From Halopseudomonas pelagia CL-AP6 (lineage in GTDB: Bacteria; Pseudomonadota; Gammaproteobacteria; Pseudomonadales; Pseudomonadaceae), in assembly GCF_000410875.1 (NCBI RefSeq), contig NZ_AROI01000009.1, positions 428,050 to 492,049 of the forward strand: 64,000 nucleotides of DNA, written 5' to 3'. The position numbers were made by a program, and so were the translations under genes. The notes beneath the pieces are model-generated. The model was not told the DNA's origin, searched no databases, and was given only the letters and a program-made list of their open reading frames with translations. The first letter of the stretch is position 1, and each line of letters opens with the position of its first letter. Below, piece by piece: positions 30,486-38,739 of this stretch.

Positions 30486-30589
30486 GACAAACCTCCAATA
30501 GAGAATCGTTCAAGTGCACCAAGCAATGGCAGCGGTACAAGGGGCGTGAAATTCAGCTTCCTATTGTGCTAGCAACCGGGAAGGAGGGC

Positions 30590-30603
30590 TTGATATTTGT
30601 CAA
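30590..30603. promoter_or_regulatory. FNR/ANR-type box upstream of the usp fragment
   Basis: TTGAT-ATTT-GTCAA, one mismatch to the consensus, 105 bases before the fragment start. Apart from this box I see nothing in the gap between the fragment and the regulator gene. Confidence 0.6.
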
Positions 30604-30668
30604 AGAGAAAGGCGAGTGCGCCACACCTCCATCACGGTAAGAATGGCGACTATCAGGGTGGCTGGGTA

Positions 30669-31415
30669 TTAGCCGAGCCGCAGGCGATGACAGCCTGCAA
30701 CTAATTGGTTAAGCCCTTTCAGGTTATGAATTTCAACGTCTCGGCCTGATATTTCAACCAGTCCACGATCCCGCAGGTGCGCAATGCTGCGGCAAATGGT
30801 TTCCAAGCGCAGCCCCAGGTAGGAGCCGATTTCTTCCCTACGCATTTTCAATAAGAAATGAGTGGGCGAGTAACCACGCATGCTCAAGCGTTGCGATAGG
30901 TTCAGCAGGAAGGCCGCCAGGCGTTCTTCCGAGTTCATGTTACCCAGCGTCATCAGCATGTCGTGATCGCGAACGATCTCCCTGCTGAGTATTTTGTTCA
31001 AATTATGCTGCAATGATGGTAACTCCCCAGCGAGCTTCTCCAGGTGCGCGAAATGGATCGGGCACACCTCGCTGTCCTCCAGGGCAAAGGCATTGCAGCC
31101 ATGGATTTCGGTGCTGATGGCGTCAAGACCGAGCAGCTCGCCAGGCATCTGGAACCCGGTAACCTGTTCACGACCATTGACTGAGATCACATTGGTTTTG
31201 AATGAGCCGATACGGACCGCGTACAGCGAGCGCAACGGATCGCCCGTGCGGTAAAGGGCGAGGTTTTTTTTCACCTTGAAACGTTGCACGATCAGTTTGT
31301 CCAGCTGCTGGATTTCCGGACCGGTCAGACCGAATGGCAGGCATAACTCCGAGACGCTGCAGTTGGAACAGGCAGTCCTGAGATGTTGGCTCTGATACAA
31401 TCCTGTATACGACAT
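30669..31415 (-). CDS. FNR/ANR-type oxygen-sensing transcription regulator
   Basis: This 248-residue Crp/Fnr-family protein has the four cysteines for a [4Fe-4S] oxygen sensor: C16, C19 and C25 in TACSNCSVSELC, and C107. A cyclic-nucleotide-type beta roll spans about 35-125, a dimerisation helix about 130-155, and a winged helix-turn-helix about 185-230. The recognition helix reads LETICRSI: E205 and R209 match the E-x-x-S-R of FNR, but the serine is Cys208. It is probably a paralogue or divergent orthologue of Anr. The start at 31415 is taken from the only nearby ATG; the N-terminal cysteine spacing matches FNR. Confidence 0.88.
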   Translation of the reverse strand: MSYTGLYQSQHLRTACSNCSVSELCLPFGLTGPEIQQLDKLIVQRFKVKKNLALYRTGDPLRSLYAVRIGSFKTNVISVNGREQVTGFQMPGELLGLDAISTEIHGCNAFALEDSEVCPIHFAHLEKLAGELPSLQHNLNKILSREIVRDHDMLMTLGNMNSEERLAAFLLNLSQRLSMRGYSPTHFLLKMRREEIGSYLGLRLETICRSIAHLRDRGLVEISGRDVEIHNLKGLNQLVAGCHRLRLG

Positions 31416-31793
31416 GCCACGCGCCCTGTTGGTTGATTACTTTCCTAGTCCACAACCGATCGACCACAATTGTTCATGTTAGTGCCAACGAGCCGACAAA
31501 AAGCCGCAGACACGCCTAAAGACCTGGTCAATGAATTTGCAGAGCTCTAAAGCCAGTGAGGGCAGGGGGCTTATCCTGTCAATCCACGTATCAATCAGCC
31601 TTGATGTACAGTTTGTTTTCTCAGTGTAGCTCATGGGGGAGTAGGGGCGGAAAAGACCTGGATTACGCTGAGCCCCGCCAAAGTGGGTCAGGTTGTATTA
31701 TTTGACAAAAATCAGAGCGCAAGCGCGAGGGGCATGGATACTTATCGTGTTTACAGCAAGACAGGTCAGCATTGTCAGGCCGAGGCTAGTGAG
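31416..31793. other. Intergenic region between FNR-type regulator and usp (378 bases)
   Basis: Divergent promoters of the regulator and the second usp gene must be here. An in-frame extension of usp back to 31683 is possible but would translate across the box at 31702. An outward inverted repeat, ATCAA (31591-31595) and TTGAT (31602-31606), is also visible and does not fit the FNR pattern. Confidence 0.4.
31702..31715. promoter_or_regulatory. Degenerate FNR/ANR-type box upstream of the second usp
   Basis: TTGAC-AAAA-ATCAG has two differences from consensus and stands 79 bases before the ATG at 31794. Its presence inside the longer reading frame supports the shorter start. Confidence 0.5.
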
Positions 31794-32714
31794 ATGTCGA
31801 AATTCAACCGCCTTCTATTAATCGCTCCCATCGAGATGACCCGTACCCCAGCCTTTGATCGGGCGGATGCACTGGCCAGCGCTACCGGTGCGATGTTGCA
31901 CATCATGGCATTAGATAATACCCACACGCAGGCGGGATCCGAACGGTTTCGCAGCGAGGCGCAGACTCAAGCGCAGCCGCGTTCGTCCCCATTCGTGCAA
32001 TTGCACAGGCACTGGCTGGAGCAGCAAGCGCGGCATCAACAAGGCTTCGGGTTACAGCCTACGGTGGAAGTGATAGAACCCAGATCTACCCTAGATTGTG
32101 TGCCCAAGCGCGTGCGTGATTTTCCTGCCGACATGGTGATTAAGGACAGTCAATATGTTCCTGCGCCCGAGCGCGACTTCCATCTCACCTTAGACTGGCT
32201 GTTATTGCGCGACTGTCCCGCTCACTTGCATCTAGTTACCGATGGCAAAAACCCGAAACCGCTGAAGATCCTCGCGGCTATTGATCTGTCTCACCTGGAA
32301 GAGCTTTCTCAAGGGTTGAATGATCGAATTCTTGATGTGGCTTCGACGCTGGCGGCCAGCTGTGGCGCAGCATTGCACCTGCTCAACGTCAGCGCCTGGG
32401 CCGTATTGGGCGGTAACGGAACGAGTGTGCCAACATCGACACTACAGACCAGTTTGAGAGACGCGGTCAATGACGTACAGGACGAGGCGCTCGGTGTGCT
32501 TGCCGAACGCTATGAAATCGAGAAAAAGCGTCGACATCACCTGGTCGGCGTTCCGCACCAGGTGCTAATCCATTTCGCACGACAGCAGGCTTTCGACATA
32601 TTGGTGTTGGGCACGGCTTACCAGCATGCGGCCGGCAGGTACCTTGGTAGTACCACCGAGCAGGTGTTGAATCAAGCGCCTTGCAGTCTGATTATCGTCA
32701 AGCCACTCCCCTAA
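31794..32714 (+). CDS. Tandem universal stress protein
   Basis: This 306-residue protein from ATG 31794 has two Usp domains. The second ends in ILVLGTAYQHAAGRYLGSTTEQVLNQAPCSLIIVK, the ATP-type signature. NRLLLIAPIEMTRTPAFDRADAL is a typical Usp first strand and helix. The longer frame from 31683 adds 37 residues with no similarity to Usp starts. It is a paralogue of the Usp at 28266 and of the fragment at 30261. It is followed by a GC-rich hairpin with no T-run (about 32716-32741) before converging hsp20. Confidence 0.87.
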   Translation: MSKFNRLLLIAPIEMTRTPAFDRADALASATGAMLHIMALDNTHTQAGSERFRSEAQTQAQPRSSPFVQLHRHWLEQQARHQQGFGLQPTVEVIEPRSTLDCVPKRVRDFPADMVIKDSQYVPAPERDFHLTLDWLLLRDCPAHLHLVTDGKNPKPLKILAAIDLSHLEELSQGLNDRILDVASTLAASCGAALHLLNVSAWAVLGGNGTSVPTSTLQTSLRDAVNDVQDEALGVLAERYEIEKKRRHHLVGVPHQVLIHFARQQAFDILVLGTAYQHAAGRYLGSTTEQVLNQAPCSLIIVKPLP

Positions 32715-32755
32715 AGCCCCGGCCGGTTATCGGCCTGGGGCAGGGTGGCGGGCCA

Positions 32756-33298
32756 TCAATCAGCTTTGATTGGTACAACTTTATCCGCTTTCATGGCCTC
32801 GGGTTTTTTCGGCAACGAGATGCTGAGCACGCCATTGCTGAAGCCAGCTTCAATCTTCTCTGCGTCGACCCCTTTAGGCAGGGTGAATACCCGCTCGAAG
32901 GAACCATAGTGACGCTCGCTCAGGAAATAGCCTTTTCTTTTTTCCTCCTTGTCTTCCTTCTTTTCGGCCTTGATGATCAGGCTGCCGTTGGACAGTTTGA
33001 CCTCGATGTTCTTTTTCTCGATACCGGGCAGTTCGGCCGTAATTTCGTAGCCTTTGTCTTTTTCGGCGATATCCACGGCAGGCATGCCGCGACTCTTCAG
33101 CTCCCGGCCCCACAGTGGCTCAACATCGAACAGCCCTCGGCTGAAGGGTGAAAGCCCTGAGCCGCGATTGAACTCATCGAACAGGTGATCGACCTGTTGC
33201 CGCAATTTTTCAAAGGGACGCCAAATGTCAGCGACGGCCGGATGCTGGTTGGTTTTCTCTTCGGTAGTTACCGACACTTTTTTCTCAGAGTTGCTCAT
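32756..33298 (-). CDS. Small heat-shock protein Hsp20
   Basis: This 180-residue alpha-crystallin protein has a variable N-terminus with WRPFEKLRQQVDHLFDEF, then the alpha-crystallin domain at about 72-165: PAVDIAEKDKGYEITAELPG, SNGSLIIKAEKKEDKEEKRK, GSFERVFTLP and NGVLSISLPK. It lacks a clear C-terminal I-x-I motif (ends VVPIKAD). It is an ATP-independent holdase. AGGAGG stands 9 bases before the ATG. An FNR-type box 108 bases upstream, with TACAAA at the expected -10 position, suggests oxygen-linked rather than only heat control. Confidence 0.92.
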   Translation of the reverse strand: MSNSEKKVSVTTEEKTNQHPAVADIWRPFEKLRQQVDHLFDEFNRGSGLSPFSRGLFDVEPLWGRELKSRGMPAVDIAEKDKGYEITAELPGIEKKNIEVKLSNGSLIIKAEKKEDKEEKRKGYFLSERHYGSFERVFTLPKGVDAEKIEAGFSNGVLSISLPKKPEAMKADKVVPIKAD

Positions 33299-33405
33299 CT
33301 CATTACTCCTCCTAGGTAGAGTGCAAACTACGAACGCACACCATCAACGATTCGATGGTGCGAAGGTTGACTGTTACTTTGTACGGGAGCGACCACGCAG
33401 GTTGT

Positions 33406-33419
33406 TTGATTTAGATCAG
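33406..33419 (-). promoter_or_regulatory. FNR/ANR-type box and -10 of hsp20
   Basis: TTGAT-TTAG-ATCAG, one mismatch to consensus. On the minus strand TACAAA (33383 to 33378) is about 32 bases from the box centre, as in class II FNR promoters. Confidence 0.65.
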
Positions 33420-33576
33420 AAACAGAGCACATGCGGTTGGATGTTGTCTGGCACATAAGTTCGCATAATCTATATTATGTTAAATAGGATGGATGTTTAC
33501 AGTATAGCCTGCCCTGACATGGCAGCTTTGGGAACATGGCTGACGCGACACCAACTAGCCTGCAACAACAGGTTGC

Positions 33577-33590
33577 TTGACTTTGATCAA
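33577..33590 (+). promoter_or_regulatory. FNR/ANR-type box upstream of small secreted protein
   Basis: TTGAC-TTTG-ATCAA, one mismatch to consensus, 64 bases before the ATG at 33654. A weak TAGTTT near 33612 could be the -10. With 33406-33419 it explains much of the 355-base gap; nothing else is visible there. Confidence 0.65.
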
Positions 33591-33653
33591 TGCGATAACG
33601 GTAGCCCAAGTTAGTTTAGATCCTGAGCGGTATACACCCACGAGGACTTACAG

Positions 33654-34010
33654 ATGAAAAAGATGACCCTGACTCTTGCTTTCGGTGCGCTGCTGCTGTC
33701 TAGCGTAGCCTTGGCACAACCGGCCGAAGACAACAACGAGCCCGTCTACGGTTCGCAGATCATGACCCAGCAGGAACGCACGGAGTTTCGCAGCCGCATG
33801 CGCCAGGCGACCACCCAGCAGGAGCGAGAGCAAATACGCAGTCAGCATCATGAACAGATGCGTGAGCGAGCTCTCGAACGAGGCATCACCCTGCCGGAAG
33901 AACTGCCTGCGCGCGGCGGCATGGGGCAAGGCCAGGGAGGTGGCATGGGCCAAGGAAGCGGGATGGGCCAAGGAGGTATGCCAGGCGATGGTAAGGGCAG
34001 CAACCGCTGA
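33654..34010 (+). CDS. Small exported Gln/Arg- and Gly-rich protein
   Basis: This 118-residue protein has a signal peptide at about 1-21 (MTLTLAFGALLLSSVALA). The mature part has a highly charged helical stretch (TQQERTEFRSRMRQATTQQE, REQIRSQHHEQMRERALERG) and a Gly-Met-Gln tail of GMGQG repeats. The helix pattern recalls periplasmic Spy/CpxP-like or DUF-type small proteins, but I do not recognise a family with certainty. It sits behind an FNR-type box, so it probably belongs to the low-oxygen set of this locus. No enzyme motif is seen. Confidence 0.75.
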   Translation: MKKMTLTLAFGALLLSSVALAQPAEDNNEPVYGSQIMTQQERTEFRSRMRQATTQQEREQIRSQHHEQMRERALERGITLPEELPARGGMGQGQGGGMGQGSGMGQGGMPGDGKGSNR

Positions 34011-34028
34011 TCAATGAACTTGGCTTTA

Positions 34029-34069
34029 GGCTGACTAGAAACCATGACCTTAGAATCACCTAGTCAGCC
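34029..34069. repeat. 10-bp inverted repeat after the small secreted protein
   Basis: GGCTGACTAG (34029-34038) and CTAGTCAGCC (34060-34069) are perfect inverted copies with a 21-base loop. There is no T-run, so it is a weak terminator at best. Confidence 0.5.
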
Positions 34070-34199
34070 CCGCCTGCCATGCACACTGAAAACAAATGGC
34101 ATTAATTGATCACTAATTGACGTGATATGGCAGTCGCAGTGCAGAATTAAACAGGCAGTCTACAGGTGTGCAGAAAGCTCACCTGAAGAGAATAATAAA

Positions 34200-35705
34200 A
34201 TGCCTGCAGAACACCTAGACGTTATCGTTATCGGCGCTGGCCTTTCCGGCATCGGCATGGCCTGCCATATGTCCCAAACTTGTCCTGACCACAGCTTCGC
34301 TATTCTTGAACGGCGTGACGCCATTGGCGGGACCTGGGATCTGTTCCGTTACCCCGGTGTGCGCTCTGACTCCGACATGTTCAGCTTCGGTTACCAGTTC
34401 CGGCCCTGGAACGATCTGCAGGTACTGGCTGATGGCGAGTCCATTCGGCGTTACATCAGTGATACCGCTGCCGAGTACCGGATCAACGAGAAGATTCGCT
34501 TCGGTTTGGACATTACCCAGGCCAATTGGTCGAGTACAGACAAACGCTGGACGCTGACAGCTACGCAGCTCAGTTCAGGCGAGACTCGGCAGTTTACTTG
34601 CCGGTTCCTGATCAGCTGTACAGGGTACTATAGCTATCATCAGGGTTACTTGCCGGAGTTCCCCGGCGCAGAACGGTTCAAGGGGCGCTGTATTCATCCG
34701 CAATCCTGGCCTGAAAACCTGGATTACCGTGGCAAAAAAGTGGTGATCATCGGCAGCGGTGCAACGGCTATTTCCCTGGTGCCGGCGATGGCCGATACGG
34801 CGGCGCATGTCACCATGGTCCAGCGCTCACCCTCCTACATTTTCTCGGTGCCTTCTCGTGACGCACTGGCCGGATTTCTGAAGAAACTAATGCCGGACAG
34901 CTGGGTCTATCACCTCACACGGCAGCGCAATATTCGCATCCAACGCTGGATGTACCGCGCGGCAAAACGCTGGCCCAATCGCACGCGTGATTTTCTGCTC
35001 AAGCAAGTACGTAAACAGCTGAACAATCCAGATGATATGCGTCACTTTACCCCGGACTACATGCCCTGGGACCAGCGCCTGTGTGCGGTTCCGGATGCGG
35101 ATTTGTTCCATGCCATCAATGCGGGAAAGGCCTCGGTAGAAACCGATCAGATCGAGACTTTTACCGAGAAAGGTCTGCTATTGCGCTCGGGAAAGGAAAT
35201 AGAAGCGGACATCATCGTCACCGCTACCGGCCTGCAGGTACAAGTGCTAGGTGGCATGCAACTGGCGCTGGATGGAACACCTTTTGCCATACAGAAACAG
35301 ATGACCTACAAAGCAGTGATGGTGCAGAACCTGCCGAACTTGGGCTGGATTCTCGGCTATACCAACGCCTCCTGGACGCTCAAGGCGGACATTGCAGCGC
35401 AGTATCTATGCCGCCTGCTAAAACACATGGATCAGCACAACTATCAGGTAGCCGTTCCCCTTGGCGACGATGAGAGTGCGCTGCCCTCCTCTATTATGGG
35501 CTCGCTGGAGGCTGGATATGTGCAACGAGCCAACAGCGTTTTGCCGCGCCAGGGCAAGACCCGCCCTTGGCAGGTGTTGAACGATTACCTCAAGGATTCA
35601 CAAATGCTGAAGGAAAGCCTGGAGGACGGCATTCTGGCGTTCGACCCGCCTGACCTTGCGGCCAAGCCAGCTAATACCAAGCAGACCGCACCCGTAGCGG
35701 CCTAA
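34200..35705 (+). CDS. almA: AlmA-like flavin-containing monooxygenase (long-chain alkane oxidation)
   Basis: This 501-residue class B flavoprotein monooxygenase has the N-terminal FAD site VIVIGAGLSGIG (residues 8-19) and the NADPH site VVIIGSGATAISLVP. The Baeyer-Villiger fingerprint FKGRCIHPQSWP is at 160-171. The protein closely resembles AlmA of Acinetobacter and Alcanivorax as I remember it (GTWDLFRYPGVRSDSDM, HFTPDYMPWDQRLC, GYTNASWTLKADIAAQY), which oxidises alkanes longer than C20 or their ketone products. The start at 34200 follows AGAG; an upstream in-frame start at 34122 has no support. Alkanes feed acetyl-CoA to aceA. Ethionamide-activating EthA is a more distant relative. Confidence 0.85.
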   Translation: MPAEHLDVIVIGAGLSGIGMACHMSQTCPDHSFAILERRDAIGGTWDLFRYPGVRSDSDMFSFGYQFRPWNDLQVLADGESIRRYISDTAAEYRINEKIRFGLDITQANWSSTDKRWTLTATQLSSGETRQFTCRFLISCTGYYSYHQGYLPEFPGAERFKGRCIHPQSWPENLDYRGKKVVIIGSGATAISLVPAMADTAAHVTMVQRSPSYIFSVPSRDALAGFLKKLMPDSWVYHLTRQRNIRIQRWMYRAAKRWPNRTRDFLLKQVRKQLNNPDDMRHFTPDYMPWDQRLCAVPDADLFHAINAGKASVETDQIETFTEKGLLLRSGKEIEADIIVTATGLQVQVLGGMQLALDGTPFAIQKQMTYKAVMVQNLPNLGWILGYTNASWTLKADIAAQYLCRLLKHMDQHNYQVAVPLGDDESALPSSIMGSLEAGYVQRANSVLPRQGKTRPWQVLNDYLKDSQMLKESLEDGILAFDPPDLAAKPANTKQTAPVAA

Positions 35706-35779
35706 CATCACTCTCCCCCTCACACCCAATCATAGGCAAGGTTGGTTTTTTTTGGCACTATTGCTGGCCTTACCCATAC

Positions 35780-35878
35780 GTCGCCAGGGGAGTCCCCCAC
35801 CGGACTGAGAATCGCCTGCTGTTTTCAGCGGGCGTAAACCCTGGAACCTGATCCGGATAATACCGGCGGAGGAAGCGC
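35780..35878 (+). promoter_or_regulatory. Thiamine pyrophosphate (TPP) riboswitch
   Basis: Conserved THI-element pieces are in order: the GGGGAGTCCCCC helix, CTGAGA (35805-35810), a variable stem CGCCTGCTG/CAGCGGGCG, ACCCTGGAACCTGATCCGG (35838-35856), ATAATACCGGCG, and GGAGGAAG. The GGAGG at 35868-35872 within the aptamer's 3' side is also the only ribosome-binding site of the gene starting 35882, so TPP binding should block translation directly with no separate expression platform. Confidence 0.95.
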
Positions 35879-35881
35879 GAC

Positions 35882-37255
35882 ATGCTTTACCTGACTCTGG
35901 CCGTGCTGGCGGCTGCGCTGTTGCTGTTTGCCTGGCTTGGGCTGCGTGAACGCCAGTCGGCTACTGGCCTGGACGATTATTGCACGGCACGTAACAGTCA
36001 AGGTGCTCAGGCGCTTGGGCTGTCTTTTCTGGCCTCGGGCATGGGTGGCTGGATCCTCTTTGCGCCGCCAGAAATAGGCGCATTTGCCGGCCCCGTAGCG
36101 CTTGTCGGCTACGCGCTAGGGGCTGCCTTGCCGTTCATGGTATTTGCCTGGTGTGGCCCGGCCATACGCCGCCATCTGCCGCAAGGTCGCAGTATCGGTG
36201 AGTTTGCCCAGGCCTGTTACGGCGTGGCTGTACGCCGGTGGGTGGCGTTGATATCGCTGCTCTACATGCTCTGCTTTTTAATTGCCGAATTGACCGCAAT
36301 TGGCGCCATCACCAGCATGCTGTCTGATGTTAATGGCAACATGGTGATCATCGCCGTAGCCCTGACCACCCTGCTATACACCGCCTGGGGCGGGCTCAGA
36401 GCCAGCCTGATCACGGATCGGTGGCAGGCATGGCTGTTACTGGTGCTGCTCATTGTGGTGGGCTGGGTGGCGCTGCAGCGGTTGCCGAATCTGGCTACCC
36501 ATAGCCAGCCAATGCCCTCTATGCCTCTGGGCAGCTCGCTGTCCATCGCCTTGACACTGATCATTGCGGTGACCGCTGCCAACTTGTTCCATCAGGGCTA
36601 TTGGCAACGTATTTGGGCTGCGCGCGACGGTCAGGCCCTCGGGCGTGGCGCAATGTTCGGCGGGCTGATTACTATTCTGGTGGTAGCGGTGGTTGGCGGT
36701 CTGGGAATCATTGCAGCCATGAGTGGAACGAATCTGGGTAGCCCACCCATTCCCTTTTTTGCCCTACTCGCCGACGCCCCCGCGTGGCTGACTATTCCTG
36801 CACTGGTACTGGCGATGACGCTGGTGGCGTCGTCTGTAGATACGCTGCAGAACGCGCTTGCCTCCCTGGCAGTCACCGAAAGCAGCAGTCTTTCTTTGTC
36901 AGCCGCACGCTGGATAACCTGCCTGTTGATGATCCCGGTCATCTTCGTAGCCTTGCAAGGCATTTCGGTGCTGCGTCTGTTTCTAATTGCCGACCTGCTC
37001 TGCGCTACAGCGATTGTGCCGGTCTTGTTGGGTTTGTGGTCGCGCATGGGTACCGGCGCCGCCATCGGCGGCTCTTTGGCAGGTATCTTCGGCGCGATAC
37101 TGCCCGGTTGGTGGGCTACCGGGAGTTTGTCCGGTGGCGTCCTAGCTGCGTCGTTCCCTGGCAGCATTCCGACTCTGGCCCCGTTTGCCGGTGCACTGCT
37201 AGCGTCCACCCTGGTCTGTCTGTTGATTGCCGCGGTCAGGCCTCGGCGCTATTGA
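35882..37255 (+). CDS. Sodium:solute symporter-family transporter, probable thiamine (or precursor) uptake
   Basis: This 457-residue inner-membrane protein has about 12-13 transmembrane helices and SSS-family features: SFLASGMGGWILFAPPEIGA in the Na-site helix region, and TLLYTAWGGLRASLITDRWQ, which matches the SSS signature G-G-x-R/x-A-S-x-x-T-D. SSS carriers move sugars, amino acids or vitamins with Na+. The TPP riboswitch directly upstream points to thiamine or a pyrimidine/thiazole precursor, as with predicted transporters called ThiV. The tail overlaps the converging mutarotase gene by 20 bases. Confidence 0.85.
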   Translation: MLYLTLAVLAAALLLFAWLGLRERQSATGLDDYCTARNSQGAQALGLSFLASGMGGWILFAPPEIGAFAGPVALVGYALGAALPFMVFAWCGPAIRRHLPQGRSIGEFAQACYGVAVRRWVALISLLYMLCFLIAELTAIGAITSMLSDVNGNMVIIAVALTTLLYTAWGGLRASLITDRWQAWLLLVLLIVVGWVALQRLPNLATHSQPMPSMPLGSSLSIALTLIIAVTAANLFHQGYWQRIWAARDGQALGRGAMFGGLITILVVAVVGGLGIIAAMSGTNLGSPPIPFFALLADAPAWLTIPALVLAMTLVASSVDTLQNALASLAVTESSSLSLSAARWITCLLMIPVIFVALQGISVLRLFLIADLLCATAIVPVLLGLWSRMGTGAAIGGSLAGIFGAILPGWWATGSLSGGVLAASFPGSIPTLAPFAGALLASTLVCLLIAAVRPRRY

Positions 37256-38150
37256 GCTTTAAACTATTGACCCGCGTGATTCTGCTGCTCAGCCTGTGTG
37301 TTTCACCTGGATCGAGCACGCGGGCGTCCGGGCCAGCGTTTGCGGACTCAAGACAGAGCATGGTCTGGTAGCCATCAGCCGGAAAGTGGCCCAACGTGCG
37401 TGACTTTTCAATCCAGGGATTCCACACCACCAACGACTCGCTACCCTCCCGACGGAGTATCAGCGCTGCCTCGGTGCCGTCCAGCAGGCTGACTTTGCCT
37501 GGGTGGTTGAAATAGATTCGGTCTGTTTCCATAGTGAAGCGCAGCGGGCCGTGCTGTCGCTGCTGCCGGCCGGTTAGCTGATCAAAATAACTGCAATTTT
37601 CCAGCCCTTTAATCACCGTTTCATCAATATTCGACACCGGCAGGTAGCTATGCAACGCCTGGCTCAACGCTTGGGGTCTGGTACCGATATTACGGGTGAT
37701 TAATGTCACCAGCAGATCGGTGCCCATGACAAACTCCACATCCAGCTGCCACTTTTCGCCTGGCAGGGCCTGCTCGAGCACCAAGGCAGTTAGGCTCATA
37801 AAAACACTTACCTGAGCTCCTTCACTGGTTACCGCTGTTAGCTCCCACAGACTGGTGCGTGCTATTCCATGTACTGGCCTGGTGTCTTTGCTGCCAAACC
37901 AGGGCCAACATATTGGAATGCCTCCACGCAATGCCTTGCCAGGTAGTTCTGGTTCATCGGGGCTCATCCACAATAACGGCCCCTGCCCCGCTGGTTGGCA
38001 GTGGGTAATATGCGCGCCCTCCAGGGCAATTCGGGCGCTGACGGCAGGGTGTTCAATTTGCAGAAATGCGCGGCCATGCTGGTTTCTGATCAGGCAAATG
38101 CCTTCCGGTAGCAGCACCGGGCTAGCTAATAAGGAATGTTCCTTTTGCAC
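37236..38150 (-). CDS. D-hexose-6-phosphate mutarotase (YeaD-like, aldose-1-epimerase fold)
   Basis: This 304-residue galactose-mutarotase-fold protein is of the glucose-6-phosphate 1-epimerase (YeaD) branch. GALEGAHITHCQP-like start ALEGAHITHCQPAGQGPLLW, ALRGGIPICWPWFG and HGIARTSLWEL hold the catalytic histidine and phosphate-site arginine; QALHSYLPVSNI holds the second histidine, and WNPWIEKS is typical. It speeds alpha/beta conversion of hexose 6-phosphates for the Entner-Doudoroff and pentose pathways. It stands alone on the minus strand. Confidence 0.9.
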   Translation of the reverse strand: MQKEHSLLASPVLLPEGICLIRNQHGRAFLQIEHPAVSARIALEGAHITHCQPAGQGPLLWMSPDEPELPGKALRGGIPICWPWFGSKDTRPVHGIARTSLWELTAVTSEGAQVSVFMSLTALVLEQALPGEKWQLDVEFVMGTDLLVTLITRNIGTRPQALSQALHSYLPVSNIDETVIKGLENCSYFDQLTGRQQRQHGPLRFTMETDRIYFNHPGKVSLLDGTEAALILRREGSESLVVWNPWIEKSRTLGHFPADGYQTMLCLESANAGPDARVLDPGETHRLSSRITRVNSLKLNSAEA

Positions 38151-38367
38151 GTTCTTGCGCTCCGGTTAGTCATGGCTTCGGTAGCCAAGACGGCTGCCTG
38201 ACTGGTATTCACAATAAGATAGCAGACACGCGATCCAGCAGGCTGCCGGATAGGGTTCAGACTTTAAGGGGGGCGCGAGGCGATATTCATCAATGGCAGG
38301 CTTGGCATGCGTTTAGCGACGTGGAGGCCACGCTGGCCCCCAGTCTGGTCGCGACGGCTAGGACCTG

Positions 38368-38583
38368 TCAGTTGCTTTCAATACGAAAACCGACCTTCAA
38401 GACCACTTGGTAATGCGCAACTTTGCCCTCTACCACATGGCCACGAGTCTCTTGCACTTCAAACCATTCAACGTTCTTGACGGTTTTTGCGCACTCGGCA
38501 ATAGCGTTATTGATCGCATCTTCGATCCCGACGGTAGACGATCCAACCAATTCAACCTTCTTGTACACATGCTGATCCGACAT
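38368..38583 (-). CDS. Dodecin
   Basis: This 71-residue dodecin forms a hollow dodecamer that stores or buffers flavin. KKVELVGSSTVGIEDAINNA is the dodecin start, VEWFEVQETRGHVV carries the flavin-stacking tryptophan, and YQVVLKVGFRIE closes the fold. The start at 38583 gives the normal length; GGAG lies upstream. The 217 bases between the mutarotase start and this gene hold nothing I recognise. Confidence 0.93.
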   Translation of the reverse strand: MSDQHVYKKVELVGSSTVGIEDAINNAIAECAKTVKNVEWFEVQETRGHVVEGKVAHYQVVLKVGFRIESN

Positions 38584-38655
38584 GTCGTGCTCCTTTTTAT
38601 GAACGTTATTCATAAGGCACAAGATGGCCTGCTAAGTTCCACCGCCATCTGGGCG

Positions 38656-38709
38656 TTGCAATATCTCGATACAAGCCTATAATCGTGAACGCAAATCAGT
38701 ATCATTACA
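38656..38709 (+). promoter_or_regulatory. Promoter and possible Fur box of the imelysin operon
   Basis: TTGCAA (38656-38661) and TATAAT (38678-38683) are 16 bases apart. Just downstream, 38691-38709 matches the 19-base Fur consensus at 12 positions, with ATCATTA intact. A repressor bound there would cover the start site. A Fur box is plausible because imelysin proteins are iron-regulated. Confidence 0.6.
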
Positions 38710-38739
38710 TTCTTCTACGGTAATCAGGAGTTCAACTAC

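Noticed and set aside
31591..31606. ATCAA-N6-TTGAT inverted repeat before the second usp
   Set aside because: The arms point the wrong way and the spacing is 6, so it is not an FNR-type box.
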